From CAYLSO01 sp964386525 (lineage in GTDB: Bacteria > Eisenbacteria > RBG-16-71-46 > DASYSL01), in contig CAYLSO010000267.1 in assembly GCA_964386525.1 (NCBI GenBank), positions 1 through 38,889 on the forward strand: 38,889 bases of DNA. The letters run 5' to 3'. Positions 9,235 to 17,322 of the stretch are shown here, piece after piece. Below the pieces are notes generated by a model. The model ran no database searches and was not told the DNA's origin. It saw only the letters and a program-made list of their open reading frames with translations. The position numbers and the translations under genes are program-made. Each line of letters begins with the position of its first letter. Positions within the stretch are counted from its first letter, which is position 1.

Positions 9235-10803
9235 ATGAACCGCAGCCATCAGTTCCGCCGGCTCGCAGGGACCGGCGCGTTGCTGGTACTCGCCGCGGCG
9301 TTCGCGGCCGGGCTCGCCGCGGCTCCGGTCGCGGCGGCCGCCCCCCCCGACCGCCCCGAGGGCCTCCAGTATCCCAAGCTCGATTTCAAGCCGCCCCGGG
9401 CGGCCGACTACCGCGTCAAGCTGGCCAACGGCATGGCCGCCTACCTGGTCCCCGACCGCGCCCTGCCGCTGGTGACGGTCACCGTGCTGATGCGCGTCGG
9501 CCCCGACCTCGATCCCGAGGGCCAGGAAGGCCTGGCGGCGACCGCCATGCACCTGCTGACCCGCAGCGGTACTGCGGCCATGACCGCCGAGCAGCTCGAG
9601 GAGCGCCTGGCGTTCCTCGGCGCGCAGCTCGAGTCGGGCATGGGCGGCGGCGGCGGCGGCATGTTCGGCATCGGCGGCGTGGCCCTGTCGGGCGCCGAGT
9701 CGCGCGTCACGCTCAACCTGCTCTCCAAGGACCTCGACGAGGGGCTCGCGCTGCTCACCGCGTGTCTCAAGGCGTGCGCCTTCCAGGAGGACCGGCTGCA
9801 GCTGCGCAAAGACCAGATGCTGCAGGCGATGAAGCAGCGCAACGACGAGACGGCGAACATCGAGGAATACCAGTGGGGCTTCCTGATGCGCGGCGACGGC
9901 CACTGGTCGAACCGCTACGCCACCGAGGCCTCGGTGCGGTCGCTCACGCGCGACGACCTGACGGCCTTCGCCAAGCGCTACCTGGGGCCGAAGAACTTCG
10001 TGCTCTCGGTCTCCGGCGACTTCGACAAGTCGGCCATGGTGAAGAAGCTCGAGAAGGCCTTCGCCGCCTGGCCGACGGCCGGCGAGAACCCCGGGCTCCC
10101 GGCGGCGCCGGCCGCCCCCTCGGCGCAGGGTTGGTTCGTCACCGGCAAGGACGTCAACCAGACCCGCGTCTCACTGGGCCTGCGCGCCCTCGACCGCTAC
10201 GACCCCGACTTCTACGCCGCGCAGGTCATGAACTACGTGCTCGGCGGCGGCGGCTTCACCTCGCGGCTGGTCAACCGCATCCGCTCCGACGAGGGCCTCG
10301 CCTACACGGTGCGCTCGACCTTCGAGGGCGGCTTCTACTATCCCGACCCGTGGCGGGCCTTCTTCCAGACCAAGGCGCGCTCGACCGCCTTCGCCATCCA
10401 GATCGCGCTCACCGAGATCAACCGCGTGCGCGACTCGCTGGTCACGGCGAGCGAGCTGGAGACGGCGAAGAACGCGCTCATGGAGGGCTTCCCGGCCCGC
10501 TTCCCCACCGCCTCGGCGATCGCCGGAGCGCTGGCCGCCGACGAGCTGACCGGCCGCTACGCCAAGAACCCGGGCTACTACCAGGACTTCACCAAGCGCG
10601 TCGGCACGGTGACCTTGCCGGACGCGCAGCGCGTGGCCCGGCGGCTGCTCGACCCGCGGAACATGGCCTTCCTGATGGTGGGCAACGCCGCCGAGATGAT
10701 GCAGCCCGACGGCAAGCACGAGGTGACGCTCGAGCAGCTCGCGGGCGGGGCGCCCAAGCCGCTGCCGCTGCGCGATCCGCTGACCATGAAGCCGCTGCCG
10801 TAG
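9235..10803 (+). CDS. M16 family peptidase homologue, non-catalytic partner subunit
   Basis: This 522-residue exported protein has a signal peptide ending AAPVAAAA (residues 1-36). It has the M16 double-domain fold, but the zinc motif is lost: the region equivalent to HxxEH reads LAATAMHLLTRSG. It keeps the substrate-binding Arg/Tyr-type segment LVNRIRSDEGLAYTVRS (about residues 342-358), which in M16B heterodimers is supplied by the inactive chain. A Gly-rich stretch (MGGGGGGMFGIGG, about 138-150) lies where the glycine-rich loop of processing-peptidase alpha chains falls. The gene follows the active subunit by 14 bp with GGAGGGACG as ribosome site. The two most likely form a complementary heterodimer. 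Confidence 0.9.
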   Translation: MNRSHQFRRLAGTGALLVLAAAFAAGLAAAPVAAAAPPDRPEGLQYPKLDFKPPRAADYRVKLANGMAAYLVPDRALPLVTVTVLMRVGPDLDPEGQEGLAATAMHLLTRSGTAAMTAEQLEERLAFLGAQLESGMGGGGGGMFGIGGVALSGAESRVTLNLLSKDLDEGLALLTACLKACAFQEDRLQLRKDQMLQAMKQRNDETANIEEYQWGFLMRGDGHWSNRYATEASVRSLTRDDLTAFAKRYLGPKNFVLSVSGDFDKSAMVKKLEKAFAAWPTAGENPGLPAAPAAPSAQGWFVTGKDVNQTRVSLGLRALDRYDPDFYAAQVMNYVLGGGGFTSRLVNRIRSDEGLAYTVRSTFEGGFYYPDPWRAFFQTKARSTAFAIQIALTEINRVRDSLVTASELETAKNALMEGFPARFPTASAIAGALAADELTGRYAKNPGYYQDFTKRVGTVTLPDAQRVARRLLDPRNMAFLMVGNAAEMMQPDGKHEVTLEQLAGGAPKPLPLRDPLTMKPLP

Positions 10804-10832
10804 GACGAGCCGGACAGGGAGGAGCAGGCGAG

Positions 10833-10856
10833 CGGGGGCCGGGCGCCCGGCCCCCG
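10833..10856. terminator. Bidirectional hairpin terminator between convergent genes
   Basis: A perfect 24-bp palindrome (CGGGGGCCGGGC plus its complement) fills most of the 60-bp gap between the convergent M16 and esterase genes. On the plus strand it is followed by TCCGTGTTT. Stem strength and position fit a shared terminator, though the T-tract is short. Confidence 0.55.
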
Positions 10857-10863
10857 TCCGTGT

Positions 10864-11634
10864 TTACGGCGTCCGCCTCTGCCCCAGCATCCACCGCGGC
10901 AGCTCCTCCTCCGCGTACGCCGGGTCCCAGCTGTTGTGGTTGGCGTCGGGATAGAGGGTCATGCGAGCGGCGGCCGGATCGAGGCCGAGCTTCTCGCGCT
11001 CGGCGCGGAGCGCGGCGACGATCTTCTGGGTGTCCTGAGGATCCACGAGGTCGTCCTTGAGCCCGTGGAACGCCCACACCGGCAGGCGGGCCACCCGCTT
11101 GGCCACTGTCCGCGCCCGCCCGTAGCCGCACACCGGCGCCAGGCAGGACCACAGACCGGCATGCCGCGCCCCGATCATCCAGGCGCCGTGGCCGCCCTGT
11201 GAGATCCCCGTGAGCGCCACACGGTCGGGGTCGACGCGGAACTCGCGCTGTGTTGAGTCGAGCGCCGCGAGGACGAGAGCTTCGTGCTCCTCCCATTCCT
11301 CATCTTCGAGCGGCTTCTGGGGGAAGACGACGAGGCACGGCCAGCGCCCGGGGTGCGCCAGCAGCGCCGGCCCGAGCCCGACCCGCGTCGGCTTTTCGCC
11401 GTCGTCGCCGCACTCGCCGGAGCCGTGCAGGAACACCACGCACGGCCAGGCGCGAGCGGAGTCGTAGCCCGCGGGCACGTAGACGGAGTAGCGCATGGCG
11501 ACGCCGCCGAGGGTCAGCCGACGTGGCACGAACACCCCAGCGCGCTCGGCGGGCGCGGCCCCGGTCGCCGGCAGCGCCATCGCCAGCAGCCCCGCCACCG
11601 CCAGCCCCATCACCCACACACGCAGGCTGCGCAT
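10864..11634 (-). CDS. Secreted alpha/beta-hydrolase (prolyl-oligopeptidase/PHB-depolymerase-like esterase)
   Basis: A 256-residue alpha/beta-hydrolase with an N-terminal signal peptide (MRSLRVWVMGLAVAGLLAMALPATGAAPA). The oxyanion region is CVVFLHGSGECGDDG (residues 65-79). The nucleophile elbow GISQGGHG places Ser at 145. The acid is in FHGLKDDLVDP (Asp 194-198), and the catalytic His is in PDANHNSWDPAY (H233). The ending ANHNSWDxAY...LPxWM is typical of exported esterases annotated as dienelactone-hydrolase-like or prolyl-oligopeptidase-like; the substrate is not predictable. The start ATG 11634 has GAGGAGG about 8 bases upstream. It is transcribed alone, away from the permease genes. A carbohydrate esterase role is possible but unproven. 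Confidence 0.85.
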   Translation of the reverse strand: MRSLRVWVMGLAVAGLLAMALPATGAAPAERAGVFVPRRLTLGGVAMRYSVYVPAGYDSARAWPCVVFLHGSGECGDDGEKPTRVGLGPALLAHPGRWPCLVVFPQKPLEDEEWEEHEALVLAALDSTQREFRVDPDRVALTGISQGGHGAWMIGARHAGLWSCLAPVCGYGRARTVAKRVARLPVWAFHGLKDDLVDPQDTQKIVAALRAEREKLGLDPAAARMTLYPDANHNSWDPAYAEEELPRWMLGQRRTP

Positions 11635-11730
11635 CCCCCGACCCTCCTCGGCGCGGCTGTCCGCCCGCCCCGCAAGCCGACGCCGCCGTCTCCGCGGGCA
11701 CCATACCGCCGCTCGCACCGCTCCGCAAAC

Positions 11731-11783
11731 GCCGCGGTGACCGCGGCTTGTCGTTGACGACCCAGGAGCCGCTCCCGTATGTT
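11731..11783 (+). promoter_or_regulatory. Promoter with adjacent 17-bp palindromic operator candidate for the amino-acid permeases
   Basis: TTGACG (11754-11759), an 18-bp spacer and TATGTT (11778-11783) form a good sigma-70 promoter, about 100 bp upstream of the permease ATG at 11890. Directly upstream, 11731-11747 reads GCCGCGGTGACCGCGGC, a perfect inverted repeat of 8-bp arms around one base. It is a candidate operator for a repressor or activator. This lies in the 255-bp divergent gap 11635-11889, where nothing else stands out. Confidence 0.45.
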
Positions 11784-11889
11784 GCCGCGGACCCTCGCAG
11801 CGCCCGGGCGCAACCCGGCCCCCGGCGGCTGCGCCGGCCGTGCACCGCCAGGCAGTCCACCCATCACCCTTGTGCGACACGGGGACCCC

Positions 11890-13395
11890 ATGGGCAATCC
11901 GCTCTTCGCCAGGAAGCCTCTCGCCCTCCTTCTGGAAGAGATGAAGGGCGAGAACCGGCTGCGCCGCATCCTCGGCCCGATCACGCTGTCTAGCCTCGGC
12001 ATCGGCGCCATCATCGGCACCGGCATCTTCGTGCTCACCGGCATCGCGGCGCACGACAAGGCCGGCCCGGCGCTCACCCTGTCGTTCTGCGCCGCCGGCA
12101 CCGCCTGCGTCTTCGCCGCCTTCTGCTACGCGGAGTTCGCCTCCATGGTGCCGGTCGCCGGCTCGGCGTACACCTACGCCTACGCCACCCTCGGCGAGCT
12201 GTTCGCGTGGATCATCGGCTGGGACCTCATCCTCGAGTACGCGGTGGGCTCGGCCACCGTGGCCCACGGCTGGTCGCACTACTTCCAGGACTTCATCGGC
12301 ATCTTCCATCTGCATCTGCCCAAGGCCCTGACCATCGCGCCCTTCGACTACGACGTGGCGGGCGGGCGCTTCTTCGCCACCGGCTCGGTCTTCGACCTGC
12401 CCGCCATCGTCATCACCGCGATCGTCACGCTCATCCTGGTGAAGGGCATCCGCGAGAGCGCCACCTTCAACGCCACCATGGTGGGCGTCAAGCTGGTCAT
12501 CGTGCTGCTGGTGATCGGGCTGGGCGCCTTCTACGTCGATCCCAAGAACTGGCAGCCCTTCGCCCCCTTCGGCTACGGCGGCATCAGCTTCTTCGGCAAG
12601 ACGCTGTTCGGCCAGACCGCCCCCGACGGCACGGCGCTGGGCATGCTGGCCGGCGCCGCCACCATCTTCTTCGCCTACATCGGGTTCGATTCGGTCTCCA
12701 CCCACGCCGAGGAGGCGCGCCGCCCGCACATCGACGTGCCGATCGGCATCATCTCGTCGCTGGTGGTGTGCACGGTGCTCTACATCGCGGTCTCGACGGT
12801 GCTCACCGGCATGGTCCCCTACGACCAGATCGACATCAACGCGCCGGTCTCCAACGCCTTCGCGCGCGTCGGCCTGCCGTGGGCGCAGTTCGTCATCTCC
12901 ATCGGGGCGGTGGCCGGCATCACCTCGGTGCTGCTGGTGATGATGCTCAGCCAGCCGCGCGTGCTGCTCGCCATGGCGCGCGACGGACTGGTGCCGCAGA
13001 GTTTCTTCGGCGCCGTGCACCCCAAGTTCCGCACGCCCTACAAGTCCACCATCCTCACCGGCCTGTTCGTCGCCACCATGGCGGCGTTGCTGCCGCTGCG
13101 CGTGCTCGCCGAGCTGGTCAACATCGGCACCCTGCTGGCCTTCGTCATCGTCTGCGCGGCGGTGCTGATCATGCGCTACAAGCACCCCGAGGCCGAGCGG
13201 CCGTTCCGGGTGCCGTTCTTCCCGGTCGTCCCCATCCTCGGGATCCTCACCTGCCTGCTGCTCATGTTCTCGCTGCCGGTGGAGAACTGGTGGCGGCTCT
13301 TCGTCTGGCTGGGGCTCGGCTTCGTCATCTATTTCAGCTACGGGCGCCACCACAGCGTCATGGCCAAGACGCGCGCCGCCGAGAAGCAGGACTGA
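11890..13395 (+). CDS. APC-family amino acid permease (cationic amino acid transporter-like)
   Basis: A 501-residue integral membrane protein with about 12 or more hydrophobic segments. The APC signature LSSLGIGAIIGTGIFVLTG lies in TM1 (near residues 32-51), and CYAEFASMVPVAGSAYTYAYATLGELFAWIIGWDLILEYA is characteristic of the CAT/YfnA branch. The cytoplasmic N-terminus (FARKPLALLLEEMKGENRLRR) is also typical of that branch. ATG 11890 was preferred over an in-frame ATG at 11779, which lies inside the promoter -10 box; the weaker GGGGA precedes it. The next gene is a second permease, 4 bp downstream. The substrate is probably amino acids; the exact one is unknown. Confidence 0.92.
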   Translation: MGNPLFARKPLALLLEEMKGENRLRRILGPITLSSLGIGAIIGTGIFVLTGIAAHDKAGPALTLSFCAAGTACVFAAFCYAEFASMVPVAGSAYTYAYATLGELFAWIIGWDLILEYAVGSATVAHGWSHYFQDFIGIFHLHLPKALTIAPFDYDVAGGRFFATGSVFDLPAIVITAIVTLILVKGIRESATFNATMVGVKLVIVLLVIGLGAFYVDPKNWQPFAPFGYGGISFFGKTLFGQTAPDGTALGMLAGAATIFFAYIGFDSVSTHAEEARRPHIDVPIGIISSLVVCTVLYIAVSTVLTGMVPYDQIDINAPVSNAFARVGLPWAQFVISIGAVAGITSVLLVMMLSQPRVLLAMARDGLVPQSFFGAVHPKFRTPYKSTILTGLFVATMAALLPLRVLAELVNIGTLLAFVIVCAAVLIMRYKHPEAERPFRVPFFPVVPILGILTCLLLMFSLPVENWWRLFVWLGLGFVIYFSYGRHHSVMAKTRAAEKQD

Positions 13396-13399
13396 CGCG

Positions 13400-14869
13400 A
13401 TGGCCGCCCCGCACGGGTTTCGGCGCGAGCTGAAGCTGCTCGACGCGACGATGATCGTCGTCGGGTCCATGATCGGATCCGGGATCTTCATCGTCAGCGC
13501 CGACATCGCGCGCACCGTGGGATCGGCCGGGTGGCTGCTGGCCGTGTGGGCGATCGCCGGCGCCATCACCCTGGTGGCCGCGCTCTCCTACGGCGAGCTG
13601 GCCGGCATGATGCCGCGGGCCGGCGGCCAGTACGTCTACCTGCGCGAGGCCTACAACCCGCTCGTCGGCTTCCTCTACGGGTGGACGATGTTCCTGGTCA
13701 TCCAGACCGGGACCATCGCCGCGGTGGCCGTGGCCTTCGCCAAGTTCACCGCCGTGCTGGTGCCGGCGCTCGGCGAGAGGGTCTACGTGCTGAGCGCCGG
13801 GAGCTTCCACGTCAGCGCCGCGCAGCTCGTGGCCATCGCCAGCATCATCGTGCTGACCGCCATCAACCGGCGCGGCATCCACGGCGGCAAGCTGGTGCAG
13901 AACGGCTTCACCCTCACCAAGATCGTCTCGCTGTTCGCGCTCATCGCCCTGGGGCTGGCCATCGGACGCAACCCCCAGGCCATCGCCGCCAACCTGGCCG
14001 GGTTCTGGGACGCGGCCTGGACGCGCGTCGCCGGCGGCGCGGTCACTGCGGTCGAGCCGCTGGCCGGCGTGGCGCTGCTCTCCGCCATCGGCGCCGCCAT
14101 GGTGGGCTCGCTCTTCGCCAGCGACGCCTGGAACAACATCACCTTCACGGCCGGCGAAGTGGTCGAGCCGCGGCGCACCATCCCCTTGAGCCTGCTGCTC
14201 GGCACCGCCGTGGTGACGCTCATCTACCTCCTCGCCAACGTCGCCTACATCGTGATGCTGCCGATGGCCGGCTCGCCCGCGGCGGCCGACGCCTTCGGGC
14301 GCGGCATCCAGTTCGCCGCCTCCGACCGGGTCGGCACCGCAGCGGCGTCGATGATCCTCGGCGCCCCGGCCGCCGCCGTGATGGCGGTCTTCATCATGAT
14401 CTCGACCTTCGGGTGCAACAACGGGCTGATCCTGGCGGGCGCGCGCGTCTACTACGCCATGGCGCGCGACGGGCTGTTCTTCGCCCGGGCGGGCGAGCTG
14501 AACGCCCGCGCGGTGCCCGGGGCGGCGCTCGGGGTGCAGGCGGTGTGGGCCAGCCTGCTCTGCCTCTCGGGCACGTACGGCGATCTGCTGGACTACGTTA
14601 TCTTCGCGGTGCTGATCTTCTACATCCTCACCGTGGCCGGCATCTTCGTGCTGCGCCGCAAGCAGCCCGACGCCGAGCGCCCCTACCGCGCCTGGGGCTA
14701 TCCGGTGGTGCCCCTGCTCTACATCGCGGCGGCGGCCGCCATCGCCGTGGACCTGCTGCTGGTCAAGCCGAGGTACACCTGGCCGGGCGTGGTCATCGTG
14801 CTGCTCGGCGTGCCGGTGTACTTCCTATGGACGCGCTTCGCCAGGAAGGCGGGCGCGGCGGGCGCGTAG
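13400..14869 (+). CDS. APC-family amino acid permease (LAT/SteT-like)
   Basis: A 489-residue integral membrane protein with about 12 transmembrane segments. The N-terminal MIVVGSMIGSGIFIVSADIA is the APC TM1 motif. SYGELAGMMPRAGGQYVYLREAYNPLVGFLYGWTMFLV (near residues 65-100) is diagnostic of the LAT/SteT exchanger branch, which differs from the CAT-like permease encoded immediately upstream. The end (RRKQPDAERPYRAWGYPVVPLLYI) is also typical. It begins 4 bp after the upstream permease stop, so the two are co-transcribed from the promoter near 11754. A pair of different amino-acid porters fits peptide or amino-acid scavenging alongside the M16 peptidases. The substrate was not determined. Confidence 0.92.
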   Translation: MAAPHGFRRELKLLDATMIVVGSMIGSGIFIVSADIARTVGSAGWLLAVWAIAGAITLVAALSYGELAGMMPRAGGQYVYLREAYNPLVGFLYGWTMFLVIQTGTIAAVAVAFAKFTAVLVPALGERVYVLSAGSFHVSAAQLVAIASIIVLTAINRRGIHGGKLVQNGFTLTKIVSLFALIALGLAIGRNPQAIAANLAGFWDAAWTRVAGGAVTAVEPLAGVALLSAIGAAMVGSLFASDAWNNITFTAGEVVEPRRTIPLSLLLGTAVVTLIYLLANVAYIVMLPMAGSPAAADAFGRGIQFAASDRVGTAAASMILGAPAAAVMAVFIMISTFGCNNGLILAGARVYYAMARDGLFFARAGELNARAVPGAALGVQAVWASLLCLSGTYGDLLDYVIFAVLIFYILTVAGIFVLRRKQPDAERPYRAWGYPVVPLLYIAAAAAIAVDLLLVKPRYTWPGVVIVLLGVPVYFLWTRFARKAGAAGA

Positions 14870-14899
14870 GCTCCGGCCGCGGTCGCCCCTCCCCCCGGC

Positions 14900-15064
14900 T
14901 CAGGACTTCCGCTTCGTGACCGCGAAGAAGGCGCTGACCTTCTGCTTCACCTGCCGCGAGCCGCACTTGGGACAGGTGATCCGCTTGGTGCCGTGCTGGG
15001 AGATGGTGAGCGCCAGGCTGAAGCTCTTGCGGCACTTCTCGCACCGGTAATCGTAGGTCGGCAT
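14900..15064 (-). CDS. FmdB-type zinc ribbon protein
   Basis: A 54-residue protein beginning MPTYDYRCEKC, the hallmark opening of the FmdB/PF09723 zinc-ribbon family. Two CxxC knuckles are present: C8-x2-C11 and C31-x2-C34 (TCPKCGSRQV), enough to bind one zinc. The tail is basic (AFFAVTKRKS). GGAGG lies 8 bases before the ATG. FmdB proteins are small putative regulators of unclear function. The gene converges with the permease gene (30-bp gap) and diverges from the thioredoxin-like gene. It is intact and independent despite its size. Confidence 0.85.
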   Translation of the reverse strand: MPTYDYRCEKCRKSFSLALTISQHGTKRITCPKCGSRQVKQKVSAFFAVTKRKS

Positions 15065-15168
15065 GTTCTTGCCCTCCGGCGGGAGATTACCTCCCTTTGC
15101 GGCCGCATTCCATAGCGCTGTGGGCTGCTCAGCGCGACCCGGGACATCCGTGCTAAGCTGACCTGGCC

Positions 15169-15984
15169 ATGAGCCACGACGTCACCGATTTCCAGGCCGA
15201 GGTCATCGAGCGCAGCCGCACGCTGCCCGTGCTGGTGGACTTCTGGGCCGCCTGGTGCGGCCCCTGCCGGGTCCTGGGCCCGCTGCTCGAGCACCTGGCC
15301 GGCGAGGCCGGCGACCGCTGGGCGCTGGCCAAGGTGGACACGGAGAAGTTCCCCGAACTCGCCGGGCAGTACGGCGTCACGAGCATCCCCAGCGTCAAGT
15401 TGTTCGCCGGCGGCGAGGTGGTGGACGAGTTCGTGGGCGCCCTGCCGGAAGCCGACATCCGCCGCTGGATCGACGCCGCCCTGCCCTCGCCGCTGGCCGC
15501 CAGGGTCGCCGAGGCTCGCGGCCTCGTCGCCGGGCGCGCCTACCGCTCGGCGGCGGAGACGCTGCGCGAGGTGCTCGCCGCCGAGCCGCGCAACGTGCCG
15601 GCTCGCGTCCTGCTCGCGGAGGCGCTGCTGCACACCGACCCGGCCGCCGTGGCCGAGGCGATGGCCGGCCTCGAGCACGAGCCCGAGGTCGGCGACCGCG
15701 TCGAGGCCCTGCGCACGCTGGCCCGTGTGGCCGCACTCGTGGAGCGCCCGGCGGAGCTGCCGGAAGCTCCGGTGAAGGCCCGCTTCCTGGACGGGGCGCG
15801 CGCCGTGCGCGCGGGCGACTGGGGAGCCGCGATGCAGGCTTTCATCGAGGTGCTGCAGGGCCAGCGCGGCTACGCCGACGGCATCGCCAGGGAGGCCGGG
15901 CGGGCCATCTTCCTCCACCTCGGAATTCGCCACCCGGTCTGCGAGCAGTACTACCGCGCCTTCTCCAGCGCCCTGAACGTCTGA
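15169..15984 (+). CDS. Thioredoxin-TPR protein (CnoX/YbbN-like co-chaperone)
   Basis: This 271-residue cytoplasmic protein has an N-terminal thioredoxin domain (about residues 1-105), with the redox site WAAWCGPCRVL (C30 and C33) and the cis-proline segment VTSIPSVKLFAGGE. Helical TPR-like repeats follow to the C-terminus (LREVLAAEPRNVPARVLLAEALL; GARAVRAGDWGAAMQAFIEVL). This is the architecture of CnoX/YbbN, a chaperedoxin that protects substrates for GroEL and DnaK. Unlike E. coli CnoX, it has an intact CGPC site, so it should be an active oxidoreductase. A TGCTAAGCT extended -10-like sequence at 15151-15159 lies only 10 bases before the ATG, and there is no Shine-Dalgarno; a leaderless transcript is possible. 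Confidence 0.9.
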   Translation: MSHDVTDFQAEVIERSRTLPVLVDFWAAWCGPCRVLGPLLEHLAGEAGDRWALAKVDTEKFPELAGQYGVTSIPSVKLFAGGEVVDEFVGALPEADIRRWIDAALPSPLAARVAEARGLVAGRAYRSAAETLREVLAAEPRNVPARVLLAEALLHTDPAAVAEAMAGLEHEPEVGDRVEALRTLARVAALVERPAELPEAPVKARFLDGARAVRAGDWGAAMQAFIEVLQGQRGYADGIAREAGRAIFLHLGIRHPVCEQYYRAFSSALNV

Positions 15985-16041
15985 GCGCGACCGGGCCCGC
16001 GCCGCGCTCGTGGTGGCGCCGCTGCCCCGCCCAGGCTGCGG

Positions 16042-17322
16042 CTATCCCCCGTACTTCTTCTTCCCCGGCGGCGGCTCCTCGCCGCGCACCTTGGGTTCGT
16101 ACTTCGTGTCCGGATCCAGCGGCCTGGCTCCCGGCGCCGTCCAGCTCGTCTCGAAGACGGCCCGCGCCGCCTCGGCCAGCGGCCGGTTGCGCAGGGTCAC
16201 CGCCAGGTTGCGGGCGTTGTGGAAGTAGCTCCCCTCCCAGTTGCTCGTCCCCACCCAGGTCCACAGGGTGTCGGCCACCAGGTACTTGCAGTGCTCGACG
16301 CGCGCGAACGGGATGTAGCCGCCGCTCCACTCGGGCACCGTGGAGAGCTTCACCTCGAGGTTGGGCGCGCGCGCCAGGCTCTGGAGGTCCGCGAGCCCGG
16401 ACGAGCCGGTCACCCAGTCGGAGACGATGAGCTTCACCTTCACCCCGCGCGCGGCGGCGCGGCGCAGGGCCGCGTCGAGCGTGTCGTCGCGCTCGCGCCG
16501 CCCGGCCACCGCGTAGCTCAGCACCTGCAGGACGATCTCGCGGCGCGCCCCGTCGAGCGTGCGGACGATGAGATCGCGGTCCCACAGGTTGGAGTCGGGG
16601 ATGGCGCCGCGGGGGCTGTAGCTCGGCCACAGGGAGACGGTGTCGCCCGGCGCCTGGACGAGCCGAATCGGCAACTCGCCGGCGGCCCGCGTCACCTGGA
16701 CGGGGCGCAACGCGAGCGTCGTGTCGGGCGGCTGCCCGGCCGGCGAGGCCGCTGCCCAGTCCATCTCGAAGACGCGCTGGAACTCGGCCGCCACGCGCCG
16801 GTCGCGCACCAGCACGCCCAGCTCGTGGATGTGCTTGAGGGCCCGCCAGTCGAAGTTCTGGCTGCCCAGGAAGACCGCGTCGCCGTCGACGAGGAAGAAC
16901 TTCGAGTGCTGCACGCCGCCGGCCAGGCGCCCGAAGTCCACGAGCCGCACTTCGAAGCCGCCCACAGCCGCCAGCGAGTCGGCGGTGCGCGGGTAGGTGC
17001 GGTACATGCGCGCGTCCAGCAGCAGCCGCACGCGCACGTCGCGGCCCGCCGCCTGGCCGAGCGCGGCCAGCACGTCCTCGGTGGGCTCGCCGGGCCAGGT
17101 GGAAAGGTAGAACTCCTCGAAGTCGAGGCTGCGCTTGGCGCCGCGGATGAGCTCGAGCCAGGTGTCGAGGGCGGCCGGGAGCTTCGGATTGCCCAGCCCG
17201 GCCTCCACCGGGCGGGTCTCGACGAGCTGGACGGGCGGGGCGGCGTGGGCGCCGGCGCCGAGGGCGGCGGCGAACGCCGCCAGCAGGACGGCGCGGACGG
17301 CAAGGCGCAAGCCGGTCATCAT
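16042..17322 (-). CDS. Exported phospholipase-D-fold protein resembling PLD3/PLD4
   Basis: A 426-residue protein with a signal peptide (RLAVRAVLLAAFAAALGAGAHA) and two HKD catalytic motifs: HSKFFLVD (H139, K141, D146) with GSQNFDW, and HCKYLVAD (H344, K346, D351) with GTSNWEGSYF. The surrounding sequences FDWRALKHIHELGVL, RGVKVKLIVSDW and IPFARVEHCKY closely follow those I recall from animal PLD3/PLD4, which are endolysosomal 5'-3' exonucleases rather than classical phospholipases. Secretion to the periplasm or outside is predicted, so DNA or phospholipid substrates are both possible. The first ATG (17322) overlaps the upstream alkylation-repair stop by ATGA. The C-terminus is Lys/Gly-rich (GEEPPPGKKKYGG). 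Confidence 0.88.
   Translation of the reverse strand: MMTGLRLAVRAVLLAAFAAALGAGAHAAPPVQLVETRPVEAGLGNPKLPAALDTWLELIRGAKRSLDFEEFYLSTWPGEPTEDVLAALGQAAGRDVRVRLLLDARMYRTYPRTADSLAAVGGFEVRLVDFGRLAGGVQHSKFFLVDGDAVFLGSQNFDWRALKHIHELGVLVRDRRVAAEFQRVFEMDWAAASPAGQPPDTTLALRPVQVTRAAGELPIRLVQAPGDTVSLWPSYSPRGAIPDSNLWDRDLIVRTLDGARREIVLQVLSYAVAGRRERDDTLDAALRRAAARGVKVKLIVSDWVTGSSGLADLQSLARAPNLEVKLSTVPEWSGGYIPFARVEHCKYLVADTLWTWVGTSNWEGSYFHNARNLAVTLRNRPLAEAARAVFETSWTAPGARPLDPDTKYEPKVRGEEPPPGKKKYGG

Noticed and set aside
10864..13569. Long minus-strand frame (about 900 residues) running under the permease gene
   Set aside because: Only the last 256 residues, from ATG 11634, look like a protein (signal peptide and alpha/beta-hydrolase). 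The rest is His/Asp/Arg-rich antisense of the first permease.
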